DNA of 64,000 nt from Brevibacillus laterosporus (GTDB taxonomy: Bacteria; Bacillota; Bacilli; Brevibacillales; Brevibacillaceae), in assembly GCA_007833815.1 (NCBI GenBank), contig CP033464.1:3218001-3282000 (forward strand), in the 5' to 3' direction. Positions 1 to 8,855 of the stretch are shown in pieces (position 1 is the stretch's first letter; each line of letters starts with the position of its first letter). The position numbers were made by a program, and so were the translations under genes. The notes below the pieces were generated by a model that was not told the origin of the DNA, made no database searches, and saw only the letters and a program-made list of their open reading frames with translations.

Positions 1-1
1 A

Positions 2-280
2 GGGCCTACTTTAATTGAAGCCAAAACGTATCGATACAAAGGCCATTCTAAGAGCGATGCGAAAAAATATCGGACGCGTGAAGAAGAGATGGATTGGAGA
101 AAAAATCGGGATTGTATAAAGAATTTGCAAGAAGTATTGATGGAAAAAGGTTTACTTACACAAGAACAAGCAAAAGAAATCGAACAGCAGGCCAAGAAAG
201 AAATAGAAAAGGCAGTGGTGTTCGCTGAAAAAAGCCCGATGCCTTCTCTAGATACGTTGGAAGAAGACGTCTACGCATAA
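2..280 (+). CDS. acoA: 2-oxo acid (acetoin-type) dehydrogenase E1 component, alpha subunit, C-terminal part
   Basis: This is the last 92 codons of a thiamine-diphosphate-dependent E1 alpha subunit; the 5' part lies outside the window. The frame is open from base 2 and reads [16 protein letters not shown], the typical E1-alpha segment (TLIE-x-TYR-x-GHS) near the cofactor-binding region, followed by a charged helical tail. It is the first visible gene of a four-gene E1alpha-E1beta-E2-E3 operon, 26 bp ahead of the beta subunit. The family decarboxylates a 2-oxo acid or acetoin and passes the acyl group to lipoyl-E2. The substrate is inferred as acetoin from the likeness of the beta subunit to AcoB; pyruvate or branched-chain 2-oxo acids are alternatives. 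Confidence 0.85.
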   Translation, partial: GPTLIEAKTYRYKGHSKSDAKKYRTREEEMDWRKNRDCIKNLQEVLMEKGLLTQEQAKEIEQQAKKEIEKAVVFAEKSPMPSLDTLEEDVYA

Positions 281-306
281 CGGATAACCAGAAAGGAAGG
301 AACCTC

Positions 307-1290
307 ATGAGAGAGATTACGTATTTGGAAGCAGTCCGAGAAGCGATGAGTCAGGAGATGCGCGTCAATCCAGATGTATTTTTAATGGGAGAAGACATTG
401 GGGTATATGGTGGAGCATTTGGTGTTTCGCGCGGCATGATTGAAGAATTTGGTCCAGAGCGAATTCGCAATACCCCGATTTCCGAAGCGGCTATTGCAGG
501 AGCTGCGGTTGGGGCGGCAATGACGGGTATGCGCCCAATCATGGAATTGCAATTCTCCGATTTTGTAACAATTGCAATGGATCAGTTGGTGAATCAGGCT
601 GCTAAAAACCGCTATATGTTTGGCGGTAAAGGTAAGGTTCCAATGGTCGTACGTACACCATCTGGTTCTGGAACGGGTGCAGCGGCACAGCATACGCAAA
701 GTCTGGAAGCTTGGATGGCTCACATTCCGGGACTGAAAGTGGTGCAACCCTCAACCGCTTATGATGTAAAGGGCCTATTGAAAGCAGCGATGGATGATGA
801 TAATCCGGTTATTTTTTACGAGCATAAGCTTCTGTATAAATCATCGGGGAATGTGCCTGAAGAATCGTACACTATCCCGCTTGGCGTGGCTGATGTGAAA
901 CGCGAGGGGACGGACGTAACGATTGTTGCGACTGCAATTATGGTACACAAAGCGTTGGAAGCGGCGGCAGAATTAGAGAAGGAAGGCATCTCTGTTGAAG
1001 TCATCGACCCACGCACGTTGGTACCACTGGATACTGATACTATTATTCAATCAGTGAAGAAAACTGGGAAACTGATCGTGGTTCATGAAGCAGTTAAATT
1101 CGGCGGATTCGGTGGAGAGATTGCGAGTTTAATCGCAGAGAGTGAAGCCTTTGACTACTTAGATGCTCCTATCAGACGTTTAGGCGGTAAATGGATTCCT
1201 ATGCCTTATAATCCCGTCCTAGAAAAGGCAGCGATCCCGCAAGTGCCTGACATCATACAAGCAGTCAAAGATACAGTGGCGCATCGTTAG
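307..1290 (+). CDS. acoB: 2-oxo acid (acetoin-type) dehydrogenase E1 component, beta subunit
   Basis: A full-length (327 aa) E1 beta subunit with the transketolase pyrimidine-binding domain in the N-terminal half ([10 protein letters not shown] near residue 27, then the [14 protein letters not shown] segment) and the transketolase C-terminal domain in the second half. The ending [17 protein letters not shown] resembles the AcoB group more than PdhB, which is why acetoin is the preferred substrate. A GAAAGGAAGG ribosome site precedes the ATG. It pairs with the upstream alpha subunit to form the TPP-dependent E1 heterotetramer. Substrate assignment is inference; membership of the E1-beta family is clear. 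Confidence 0.9.
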   Translation: MREITYLEAVREAMSQEMRVNPDVFLMGEDIGVYGGAFGVSRGMIEEFGPERIRNTPISEAAIAGAAVGAAMTGMRPIMELQFSDFVTIAMDQLVNQAAKNRYMFGGKGKVPMVVRTPSGSGTGAAAQHTQSLEAWMAHIPGLKVVQPSTAYDVKGLLKAAMDDDNPVIFYEHKLLYKSSGNVPEESYTIPLGVADVKREGTDVTIVATAIMVHKALEAAAELEKEGISVEVIDPRTLVPLDTDTIIQSVKKTGKLIVVHEAVKFGGFGGEIASLIAESEAFDYLDAPIRRLGGKWIPMPYNPVLEKAAIPQVPDIIQAVKDTVAHR

Positions 1291-1302
1291 GAGGAGAGAA
1301 AC

Positions 1303-2679
1303 ATGGCAACGGGAATCTTCATGCCTAAACTCAGCATGACAATGGAGACGGGCACCATCTTGCAATGGTTTAAAAAGGAAGGAGAACTGGTAGAAGAGGG
1401 TGATCTACTACTAGAGGTAATGACAGACAAAATTAACATCGAAGTAGAGGCTTATGCATCTGGTACGTTGTTAAAAATTTATGATGATGTGAATGCAGTT
1501 GTACCTGTGCAACAAATCATCGGCTATATCGGAGACCCAGATGAAAAGGTGCCAAATACTCCGCCAGTTGTAGATGCGGAAGAGGCTTCTGCGGACGTAA
1601 GTGAAGCTGATGAGGAAATCCAAGTCGAGTCAGGAGCTTCTCATTCCGGAGTAGATTCAGGTAAAGTGCGTGCCACACCAGCTGCTCGACGTCTTTCCAG
1701 AGAAAACCAGGTCGTATTACATGATGTAGAAGGTCGTGGAGCAAATGGCCGTATTCATGCCGCAGATGTGGAAGCATATGCTAAAGGCGAGCAAGGACCA
1801 AAAGCAACTCCTCTTGCGAAAAAAATAGCGGCAGGCACTGGTGTTCAGTTAAACACGATTCAGGGTTCGGGAGCAAATGGGAAAATTACAAAAGAGGATG
1901 TGCTCGGAGCCACTCCTAACGACTTGCAATCAGTTACAAATAGTGGTGTAGCAAACGGTGCACAAGCATCCCAAGTCACCCCATCAGTCGAAACAACACG
2001 TGTTAAATTGGAGGGTATGCGTAAAGTCATCTCCGATCGTATGGTGAAAAGTGTTACCACAGCGCCACATGTCACGTTGGTAACAGAAGTAGATATGAGC
2101 AATGCAATCCAACTACGTAAAAGCTTGCTCCCAATTATTGAGAGTCAGACGGGCTACCGGTTATCTTACACAGAAATCATCATGAAAGCAGTTGCGATGG
2201 CATTGCGTAAACATCCACATATGAATGCGTCACTGGAAGGTGACTACATTGTTTATAAACAGGAAGTGAACACTGGTCTTGCTGTCTCAGTACCAAACGG
2301 GCTGATGGTGCCAATCGTCAAACATGCTGATCAGAAAGGCTTGGCTGAATTGACAGCAGAATGTAAAGTGTTGGGGCGATTAGCTAGAGAAAGCAAGCTG
2401 ATGCCTGATCAGATGCAGGGTGGATCGTTTACGATTAGTAACCTTGGGATGTACGACATTGATGCCTTTACACCAATCATTAATCAGCCAGAGATTGCCA
2501 TTTTGGGGGTTGGACGTATTGCTGAGAAAGCTGTCGGAGTAAATGGAGAGTTGAAACTTCGTCCGATGATGACTTTGAGCCTCTCTTTTGACCATCGGAT
2601 CGTAGATGGAGCACCATCAGCGGAATTCCTGCAAACCATAAAGCGTTCTCTGGAAGAACCATATCAGCTACTAGTCTAG
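1303..2679 (+). CDS. acoC: dihydrolipoamide acyltransferase (E2) of the acetoin/2-oxo acid dehydrogenase complex
   Basis: 458 aa. Domains in order: one lipoyl domain (residues 1-80, attachment lysine in the motif VMTDKI at K43), an acidic linker, a peripheral-subunit-binding domain (about 120-160, ATPAARRLSRE ... GANGRI), a second such domain (about 165-200, ATPLAKKIAAG ... GANGKI), and the catalytic acyltransferase domain ending with DHRIVDGAPSAEF, which holds the DHRxxDG active-site motif. It transfers the acyl group from lipoyl to CoA and forms the core of the complex. Two E3/E1-binding domains in tandem is unusual, since most E2 proteins have one. Starts at ATG after GGAGGAGAG, 12 bp behind acoB. 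Confidence 0.92.
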   Translation: MATGIFMPKLSMTMETGTILQWFKKEGELVEEGDLLLEVMTDKINIEVEAYASGTLLKIYDDVNAVVPVQQIIGYIGDPDEKVPNTPPVVDAEEASADVSEADEEIQVESGASHSGVDSGKVRATPAARRLSRENQVVLHDVEGRGANGRIHAADVEAYAKGEQGPKATPLAKKIAAGTGVQLNTIQGSGANGKITKEDVLGATPNDLQSVTNSGVANGAQASQVTPSVETTRVKLEGMRKVISDRMVKSVTTAPHVTLVTEVDMSNAIQLRKSLLPIIESQTGYRLSYTEIIMKAVAMALRKHPHMNASLEGDYIVYKQEVNTGLAVSVPNGLMVPIVKHADQKGLAELTAECKVLGRLARESKLMPDQMQGGSFTISNLGMYDIDAFTPIINQPEIAILGVGRIAEKAVGVNGELKLRPMMTLSLSFDHRIVDGAPSAEFLQTIKRSLEEPYQLLV

Positions 2680-2690
2680 GAGGAACAACC

Positions 2691-4070
2691 ATGAAAACCT
2701 ACGATAGTATTGTCATCGGAGGAGGACCGGGCGGATACGTAGCAGCGATTCGCGCGTCAAAAGAAGGCAAGAAGGTGGCACTCGTAGAGCAGGGGCATCT
2801 AGGGGGAACCTGCTTGAATCGTGGATGCATCCCATCTAAAACATTACTTAAGCATGCAGAAGTTATTCATGCAATTAAAGAAGCTTCCAAATACGGGGTC
2901 GAAGTAGGGGAGATGACGCTCTCCTTGCCAAAAATGATGCAGAGAAAAAATCAGGTTATCAATCAACTACGCGGGGGAATCGCTCATCTTTTACGTACCG
3001 GAAAAATTGATTTGTATCAAGGTAAAGGTGAGATTCAATCAGATAAAACAGTAGTAATTACAGGAGATAAACCTGAAAGTATCAAGGCGAAATCAATCAT
3101 TATTGCGACGGGATCGTCTCCGTCTGTTCCTCCAATTGAAGGACTAGATCAGGTACAATTTCACACGAGCGATACCATTTTTGATATAGAGGAAATCCCT
3201 ACGTCAATTGCAATTGTTGGCGGAGGTGTCATTGGTGTAGAGTTTGCCTGCATTTTTGAAAGCTTGGGAACAAAGGTAACTATTATCGAGATGGCGGATC
3301 GCATTCTGGCTACTGAAGACGAAATGGCTTCTCAGCTACTAACAAAGCATTTGCGTAAAATAGGTGTTACGATTATTACTAAAGCAAAAGTAACAGCGGT
3401 CAAAGAACAGGATTTGCAAAAACAGCTTATTCTCTATAATGAAGCAGGAGCAAAGCAGGATGTAGTAGCAGATGAGATTTTAGTAGCTATTGGACGTCGC
3501 CCGAATCTGTCTGCCTCCGCTAACTTGCCTCTTGATAAAGAAGGTCCTTTTATTAAAGTAAACGCTCGCATGGAAACGAGTATTCCTGATATGTATGCTG
3601 TAGGAGACGTTATTGGAAATTGGCAGTTGGCCCATGTAGCAAGTGCAGAAGGTATTGTAGCAGCCATGAATGCAACGGGACAAGCTAAAGAGATGGATTA
3701 CCGAATCGTACCGAGATGCATGTACACCTATCCTGAGATAGCGAGTGTAGGGGTAACGGAACAAGAAGCAAAAGAAAAAGGATACCAAGTAAAAACTTCT
3801 GTTTATCAATTGACGGTAAACGGAAAGGCTCTAGCAAGTGACCATACAGAGGGCTTTGTAAAGCTAATTGCAGATGAGACTTATGGAGAAATCTTGGGTG
3901 CTGTTTTGGTTGGCCCACATGTTACCGAGATGATCTCTCAAATCTCTGCCTATATGCAATTGGAAGGCACCATAGAAGAAATGGCAAATTTAATTTTTCC
4001 ACACCCAACTGTCTCTGAAACATTACTAGAGGCTGCAAGAGACTGGCTAGGTAAAGGTATACACTCCTAA
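2691..4070 (+). CDS. acoL: dihydrolipoyl dehydrogenase (E3)
   Basis: 459 aa flavoprotein disulfide reductase that reoxidises dihydrolipoamide with NAD+. Visible motifs: FAD-binding GGGPGGY at residues 10-16, redox-active disulfide CLNRGC at C41/C46, the NAD-binding Rossmann motif IVGGGVIGVEF in the middle, the second FAD motif YAVGDV, and the C-terminal interface motif HPTVSE with the active-site histidine. It starts at an ATG behind AGGAGG, 11 bp after acoC, and closes the operon ahead of a strong terminator. lpdA would be an equally valid name; acoL reflects the operon context. Confidence 0.93.
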   Translation: MKTYDSIVIGGGPGGYVAAIRASKEGKKVALVEQGHLGGTCLNRGCIPSKTLLKHAEVIHAIKEASKYGVEVGEMTLSLPKMMQRKNQVINQLRGGIAHLLRTGKIDLYQGKGEIQSDKTVVITGDKPESIKAKSIIIATGSSPSVPPIEGLDQVQFHTSDTIFDIEEIPTSIAIVGGGVIGVEFACIFESLGTKVTIIEMADRILATEDEMASQLLTKHLRKIGVTIITKAKVTAVKEQDLQKQLILYNEAGAKQDVVADEILVAIGRRPNLSASANLPLDKEGPFIKVNARMETSIPDMYAVGDVIGNWQLAHVASAEGIVAAMNATGQAKEMDYRIVPRCMYTYPEIASVGVTEQEAKEKGYQVKTSVYQLTVNGKALASDHTEGFVKLIADETYGEILGAVLVGPHVTEMISQISAYMQLEGTIEEMANLIFPHPTVSETLLEAARDWLGKGIHS

Positions 4071-4130
4071 GAGAATGACATCTGAAAGACAATCTGTTGT
4101 GTCTTCTTGAATGGAACTCAAATATAAAGA

Positions 4131-4164
4131 AAGAACTGGGGACGCCCTTCCTCAGTTCTTTTTT
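4131..4164 (+). terminator. intrinsic terminator of the aco-type operon
   Basis: The inverted repeat AAGAACTG ... CAGTTCTT with a short inner GGGA/TCCT extension is followed by TTTTTT, 60 bp past the E3 stop codon. Confidence 0.85.
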
Positions 4165-4294
4165 GCACCCTCTCTGTTCGGCGTTTATCTTTTGATGGAT
4201 CGTTCATAGTACAGGAATTTGTTTTCTATTTAGCGATAATGTAAGTTTATGTTTATAATAGATGAAGGAAGATAGAAGTAAGAGAGGTGAGTCA

Positions 4295-5242
4295 ATGGAT
4301 TGGGCAGAAAAAAGGGAACTCGTACGTGTCGCTAAACTATATTATTTTCAAGGACTAACACAAGCAGAAATCTCTAAAAAGATCGGGGTTTCCCGCCCTG
4401 TTATTTCGAAACTCCTACAAAAAGCAAAAGATGCTGGCATTGTGGAGATCATCATTAAAGACGAAACTGTAAACGTAGTGGAAATTGAACAAAAGCTAGA
4501 GAAAATGTTCTCTTTAGATGAGGCAATCGTCGTTCCCGTGAATGGGATTGAGAATCAGGAATTGATTAAGCAACTAGTAGCTAAGGAAGCAGCTATGCAC
4601 TTATCTAAATTGGCTAAAAACGTCAAGAGTATCGGATTATCATGGGGCACAACCCTTTATCATATGGTAAATGAATACCCGTACGAACGAAATCCGGAAA
4701 TGATGGTATATCCGCTTGTGGGTGGAACGGGGCGCAAACACGTGGAAATCCATTCTAATCAGTTGGCCTATGAACTTTCAAAACGAATGGGAGCGGACTG
4801 TGAATTTTTGTATGCACCAGCTTTGGTGGAAACAGTTGATTTAAAGGAGCAGATGCTACAATCGGAATCTATTCGAGTTTTGTTAGATCAGATTCGCAAG
4901 GTAGAGATTGCTTTGTTAGGAATCGGTTTTCTCGAGGAATCAACATTGTTTAACATGGGATATTTAAAGAAAGAAGAAATGGAAGAGTTAAAACAAAATC
5001 AGGCCGTGGGAGATATAGGTTCCCGATTTATTGACAAAGAGGGCAAGCAGATTAATATACCATTGAACAATCGCGTTATCGGTATCGATTTGCCCGATTT
5101 GTTTCATATCCCAACAGTGATTGCGGTAGCGACAGGATTAGCGAAAGTAACAGCTATTACGGCTGCTTTACGTGGTGGTTATTTCCATAAATTGTTTATA
5201 GACGAGCGCACAGCAAGAGAATTACTTGCTACGAATGAATAA
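4295..5242 (+). CDS. SorC/DeoR-like sugar-responsive transcriptional regulator
   Basis: 315 aa from the ATG at 4295, which sits behind AGAGGTGA; an earlier in-frame ATG at 4262 has no ribosome site. The N-terminal 55 residues form a helix-turn-helix (GLTQAEISKKIGVSRPVIS) and the rest is the SorC C-terminal sugar-phosphate-binding domain, with the family pieces SIGLSWGTT and PLVGGTG and the ending VIAVATGLAKVTAITAAL. Such proteins bind DNA and respond to a phosphorylated sugar. No sugar genes adjoin it, so its target is unknown; it could act on the upstream dehydrogenase operon or on itself. A TATAAT box at 4254-4259 is a possible -10 element. Confidence 0.85.
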   Translation: MDWAEKRELVRVAKLYYFQGLTQAEISKKIGVSRPVISKLLQKAKDAGIVEIIIKDETVNVVEIEQKLEKMFSLDEAIVVPVNGIENQELIKQLVAKEAAMHLSKLAKNVKSIGLSWGTTLYHMVNEYPYERNPEMMVYPLVGGTGRKHVEIHSNQLAYELSKRMGADCEFLYAPALVETVDLKEQMLQSESIRVLLDQIRKVEIALLGIGFLEESTLFNMGYLKKEEMEELKQNQAVGDIGSRFIDKEGKQINIPLNNRVIGIDLPDLFHIPTVIAVATGLAKVTAITAALRGGYFHKLFIDERTARELLATNE

Positions 5243-5277
5243 AAAAGGTGACAGTGAGGAGTAGGGAGGGAAAGGAT

Positions 5278-5619
5278 TTGGAAGAGACAGTGATTGAAAC
5301 GGAACTTTACTGTATAACTTGTCTTGGTCAAGCACCTCACACTGTTACATATGTACATGACATTTTGTACATGGTCAAATGTGAGCAATGCGGAAAAGAG
5401 AGCGTCATGGAACCAGATTTGTTAAAAGAGATTTATACGCAGTATGTTGATCGGATTATTTCGAAGCCACAGCGGATTACTCAGGAATTCAGGGAAGATT
5501 TAAGTCATTTTATCTCTACCATGCCTTACCGTGTCATCAGCAAGCCCTATCGAACTTATCAGGAGCTAAAGGGAATTTTTCGCTATAGAAAAAAGGAGCA
5601 TAACGATTCGACGAAATAA
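5278..5619 (+). CDS. small zinc-ribbon-like conserved protein ('bh protein' type)
   Basis: 113 aa if translation starts at TTG 5278, which has AGGGAGGG seven bases upstream; a GTG at 5248 would add ten residues but is worse placed. Two cysteine pairs, CITC near the N-terminus and CEQC about 25 residues later, look like a zinc ribbon. The C-terminal half is a basic helical region (YRVISKPYRTYQEL). Proteins of this shape are annotated as 'bh protein' in Bacillales without a known function. It follows the SorC regulator by 35 bp and may share its transcript. Confidence 0.7.
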   Translation: MEETVIETELYCITCLGQAPHTVTYVHDILYMVKCEQCGKESVMEPDLLKEIYTQYVDRIISKPQRITQEFREDLSHFISTMPYRVISKPYRTYQELKGIFRYRKKEHNDSTK

Positions 5620-5681
5620 GATAAGTAGAAGAGTGTTTTTCTCTACTAGCTAGAAGGGTATTACCAGCATTTTTCTCCTTG

Positions 5682-5703
5682 GCAGGCATAGCCTGCTTTT
5701 TTC
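5682..5703 (+). terminator. intrinsic terminator after the zinc-ribbon gene
   Basis: Stem GCAGGC with loop ATA and GCCTGC, followed by TTTTTTC. Confidence 0.85.
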
Positions 5704-5737
5704 TTATGTAGAATGGAGAAGAAGGGGGAATGCAGAT

Positions 5738-6241
5738 ATGCCACGACGTTTTTTATATGCCATGATGATTTCGGTGGGATTATCTCTGATGCTGTCAGTT
5801 TTGCCAGTTCTCATGAGGAAGGAACCCATAGCTGATGTACCTACTTTTCAAGAAATACCTAGACTTACTGTAAGTTCACACAATCTTGTGGATTTATTTA
5901 CTTTACTGGAAACTCATTATAAGATAAGTCATGTAGAGTGGACCCAACCTACTATCACGCTGACGTTGACCTTACCCGAGGGACACAAGAATGTAAATGA
6001 CCGGATGTTTCAAGATGCCTATTCCATTGTGTATGTGTTAATGAACAAAACTACGAATGTTAAGCATGTCACCCTGCAATTCGCTAGATCAAATGAACAG
6101 AACGAACAAAGCTCCCCCATGCTTCATATCGAAGCAGATCGAACGCAAATAGGACAAGAAGATAAATGGAAAACACCTGCTGAATTGGGCGATGTCAAGC
6201 AGTATGTGAAACAGCATTTTTTTGTAAAAGAAGCAACCTGA
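5738..6241 (+). CDS. uncharacterised membrane-anchored protein
   Basis: 167 aa. Residues 7-25 form one hydrophobic segment (LYAMMISVGLSLMLSVLPVL) that would anchor the protein or act as an uncleaved signal; the remainder is soluble and probably outside the cell. A GAAGGGGGAATG ribosome site precedes the ATG. I do not recognise the family. It occupies the place directly upstream of hepS where B. subtilis carries mtrB (TRAP), but it is unrelated to MtrB in length and sequence. Confidence 0.7.
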   Translation: MPRRFLYAMMISVGLSLMLSVLPVLMRKEPIADVPTFQEIPRLTVSSHNLVDLFTLLETHYKISHVEWTQPTITLTLTLPEGHKNVNDRMFQDAYSIVYVLMNKTTNVKHVTLQFARSNEQNEQSSPMLHIEADRTQIGQEDKWKTPAELGDVKQYVKQHFFVKEAT

Positions 6242-6254
6242 TTACAGCAGAAAA

Positions 6255-6284
6255 TTATTCCTTCTTTTAAAAGTGTGATATACT
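6255..6284 (+). promoter_or_regulatory. putative promoter of the hepS-mqn-hepT cluster
   Basis: TATACT at 6279-6284 is preceded by TG one base earlier (extended -10, TGATATACT). TTATTC at 6255-6260 is a poor -35 at 18-bp spacing. The 5' leader would be about 105 nt. Confidence 0.45.
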
Positions 6285-6397
6285 GGATGGCGATAGATTA
6301 CTGCGTACCATTTTTTGCGTGGTCAAAAATGTTATAGGTTTTGTGAAAAGAATGGGAACAGTGACGGAGCTTCAACGCTTTAGATGGAGGAGGCATA

Positions 6398-7228
6398 ATG
6401 GGCACAGATCGTAATGCATATTCACAGGAAATAAAAGCTATCATCGAAGATATTCAAGACCGAATACAACAAACTTATGTTCAACAATATGTCGATGTCC
6501 CAGCCATGGCTGAAAATCGTCTCGCTCTCTTATTTTTCTTTTTACATGAGAACGGCTTCACCAAGGAACGAGCTCATCTGCTCTCGGTAGCAACTGGGTT
6601 AGTACAATTGGGCATTGATACACATGAAACAGTGCGGAATCACTATGAAAAAACGCTGGTTTCCGAACGTAATAGACAGTTGACTGTTCTAGCGGGGGAT
6701 TACTACAGTAGTCTTTACTATAATATGCTTTCAGACGCTAATGAGATTGAAGCAATCCGTATTTTGTCAGTCGGCAACCAACATGCTCACGAAATGAAGA
6801 TGAAGCTTTATATTGCACAAAAAGAAAATAAATTGACGCAAGAGACGTATCTTGGTTTACGCAAAAAGATTGATACGGCTCTTTATGTAGCTTTTGTTGA
6901 CAAATATGCAACAAGTGATTCTGTACGTGAATTCTGGACGAGCTTGTTTGAACAGACGTCAGCGTTTGAACAGCTAGTAGGGGAATGGGAACACTTGCAT
7001 TGGCAAGAGCAGGCTCCTAGCGGTCTGACACAATTTTTGCTACAGAAACCGGGTTCTACTGTCACAAATGTGGTGGATATGATTGAAGGAAAAGTAATGG
7101 AGTTATTGCATATCTGTGAGCAATTGATCGTTACGTTAAAATCGGGCGAAACACAAAGCGAGTTAGCGTGGGTGACTTCCCGCTATACGAATCGCGTACA
7201 ACGATTAAAGCGGGCAGAGGAGATGTAG
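6398..7228 (+). CDS. hepS: heptaprenyl diphosphate synthase component I (small subunit)
   Basis: 276 aa, the usual length of HepS. The family motif GDYYSSLYYNMLS lies near residue 108, within an all-helical protein without DDxxD motifs. HepS pairs with HepT (10326-11291) to make the C35 isoprenoid diphosphate used as the menaquinone tail. ATG follows GGAGGAGG. In B. subtilis hepS, menG and hepT are contiguous; here three menaquinone genes are inserted between menG and hepT. Confidence 0.88.
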   Translation: MGTDRNAYSQEIKAIIEDIQDRIQQTYVQQYVDVPAMAENRLALLFFFLHENGFTKERAHLLSVATGLVQLGIDTHETVRNHYEKTLVSERNRQLTVLAGDYYSSLYYNMLSDANEIEAIRILSVGNQHAHEMKMKLYIAQKENKLTQETYLGLRKKIDTALYVAFVDKYATSDSVREFWTSLFEQTSAFEQLVGEWEHLHWQEQAPSGLTQFLLQKPGSTVTNVVDMIEGKVMELLHICEQLIVTLKSGETQSELAWVTSRYTNRVQRLKRAEEM

Positions 7229-7231
7229 GCT

Positions 7232-7951
7232 TTGAATACACATGGACAACCCTCGAAAGCAGAATATGTACATTCCGTTTTTGAAAGCATCGCGGATGAA
7301 TACGACCGCATGAATAATGTCATCAGTTTTGGTAGCCATGCATCTTGGCGCAAATATACAATGGACCAAATGCAGGTGAAGTCAGGGGATGCTTGTCTCG
7401 ATGTTGCTTGCGGGACCTGCGATTGGACAATTAGCTTGGCAAAAACAGTGGGGCCTAACGGGAAAGTGGTTGGGCTTGATTTTAGCCAAAATATGCTGAA
7501 TGTAGGGGCGTACAAAGTCGAAAAGGAAGGGTTAAATCAAGTGCAATTGGTCAATGCCGATGCGATGAAAATGCCCTTTGAAGATAATACATTTGATTTT
7601 GTTACTATTGGGTTTGCTTTACGTAATGTTCCTGATGTGCAGACGGTTCTTAACGAGATGACGCGCGTGGTAAAACCAGGAGGCAAGGTTGTTTCTCTAG
7701 AAGTATCGAAACCACCGTTTATGCCTTATCGTAAGTTATTTTATCTTTATTTCTATAAAATGCTTCCAATTGTTGCGAAATTGGTAGTTAATAAGTATGA
7801 AGAGTACGCTTGGTTACCGCAGTCCCTTACGAATTTTCCTGACAGTAAAGAACTGGCGGACATGTTTAAGCTGGCGGGGCTTGATCCTGTGCAGGTAAAA
7901 TTGTTTATGGGTGGAGTATCGGCTCTGCATATCGGTACGAAAAAAGCATAG
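7232..7951 (+). CDS. menG: demethylmenaquinone methyltransferase
   Basis: 239 aa class I SAM-dependent methyltransferase of the UbiE/MenG family, performing the last step of menaquinone synthesis. Visible: FESIADEYDRMN near the N-terminus, SAM motif DVACGTCDW, then GFALRNVPD and VVKPGGKVVSLE. It starts with TTG at 7232, three bases after the hepS stop, with GAGGAG upstream, so it is almost certainly co-translated with hepS. Confidence 0.93.
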   Translation: MNTHGQPSKAEYVHSVFESIADEYDRMNNVISFGSHASWRKYTMDQMQVKSGDACLDVACGTCDWTISLAKTVGPNGKVVGLDFSQNMLNVGAYKVEKEGLNQVQLVNADAMKMPFEDNTFDFVTIGFALRNVPDVQTVLNEMTRVVKPGGKVVSLEVSKPPFMPYRKLFYLYFYKMLPIVAKLVVNKYEEYAWLPQSLTNFPDSKELADMFKLAGLDPVQVKLFMGGVSALHIGTKKA

Positions 7952-7985
7952 CGTATTCGCATAATAGAATGGAAGTGCAAGTCAG

Positions 7986-8855
7986 ATGATCTTTAGTAAA
8001 GTGAAAATCATTCTCGAAATGATTAAATTCGAACATAGTATTTTTGCTCTGCCGTTTGCCTTTATTGGGGCAGTACTAGGAAATATCATCATAGAAGGCA
8101 CATGGCCTACCTGGGGGGAAATCTTCTGGGTTACGGTAGCGATGGTAGCGGCAAGAAGTGCAGCCATGTCGCTAAATCGTTTAATTGACCGTGTCATTGA
8201 TGCAAAAAATCCACGTACAGCGAAGCGTGCCATTCCGGCGGGTCTTTTGTCCGTTATGGAAGTTCTTTTTTTTATCATTGTTTCTTTCTTGGTCTTATTT
8301 GTTGCTGCCGCACAACTAAATCCATTAGCGGTTAAATTATTACCACTTGCTGTCTTTGTTTTAGTTTTGTATTCATATTGCAAGCGATTTACATGGCTGT
8401 GCCATTTTATCTTAGGTGTAGCGCTTGGTTTTGGACCATTGGGTGGCTGGATTGCTACTACAGGGCAAGTAAATGGGACGGCCATGTTGCTCTTCTTTAC
8501 AGTAATGATCTGGACAGCTGGTTTTGATATCATTTATGCTTGTCAAGATACAGAGTTTGATGTTAAGGAAGGTTTGCATTCCATCCCTAGTCGGTTTGGA
8601 ATCAAGAATGCACTGATAATTGCACGCTTTTGCCATTTGCTGACCATTATTGGTCTGTTAATGATGTATATGACGACTAACCTGTCCGTATGGTTTCTCA
8701 TCGGGATCATTGTTGGGGCAGTAATTTTATTCTATGAACACAGTCAGGTTAAACATAACGACCTGTCCAAAATCGAAATTGCTTTCTTTGCTATGAATGG
8801 GATTTTTAGTGTAGTCATTTGTTGCTTCACTGTTCTGGACTTGGTGATTCTATGA
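7986..8855 (+). CDS. mqnP: UbiA-family prenyltransferase (menaquinone pathway, MqnP-like)
   Basis: 289 aa integral membrane protein with eight or so hydrophobic segments. The prenyl-diphosphate/Mg2+ motif appears as NRLIDRVIDAKNPRT around residues 61-75, and the second motif as YACQDTEFD. In the futalosine route a UbiA homologue (MqnP) attaches the polyprenyl tail to the dihydroxynaphthoate-type precursor. Next to mqnA and a UbiX homologue this role is much likelier than 4-hydroxybenzoate prenylation, since Gram-positives lack ubiquinone. The last codon overlaps the next start (ATGA). Confidence 0.85.
   Translation: MIFSKVKIILEMIKFEHSIFALPFAFIGAVLGNIIIEGTWPTWGEIFWVTVAMVAARSAAMSLNRLIDRVIDAKNPRTAKRAIPAGLLSVMEVLFFIIVSFLVLFVAAAQLNPLAVKLLPLAVFVLVLYSYCKRFTWLCHFILGVALGFGPLGGWIATTGQVNGTAMLLFFTVMIWTAGFDIIYACQDTEFDVKEGLHSIPSRFGIKNALIIARFCHLLTIIGLLMMYMTTNLSVWFLIGIIVGAVILFYEHSQVKHNDLSKIEIAFFAMNGIFSVVICCFTVLDLVIL

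Noticed and set aside
351-747. Reverse-strand open frames inside acoB
   Set aside because: They are shadows of a strongly conserved forward gene and have no ribosome sites.
7982-8533. Long reverse-strand frame inside mqnP
   Set aside because: It mirrors the codon structure of a real membrane protein gene; its product resembles no protein.
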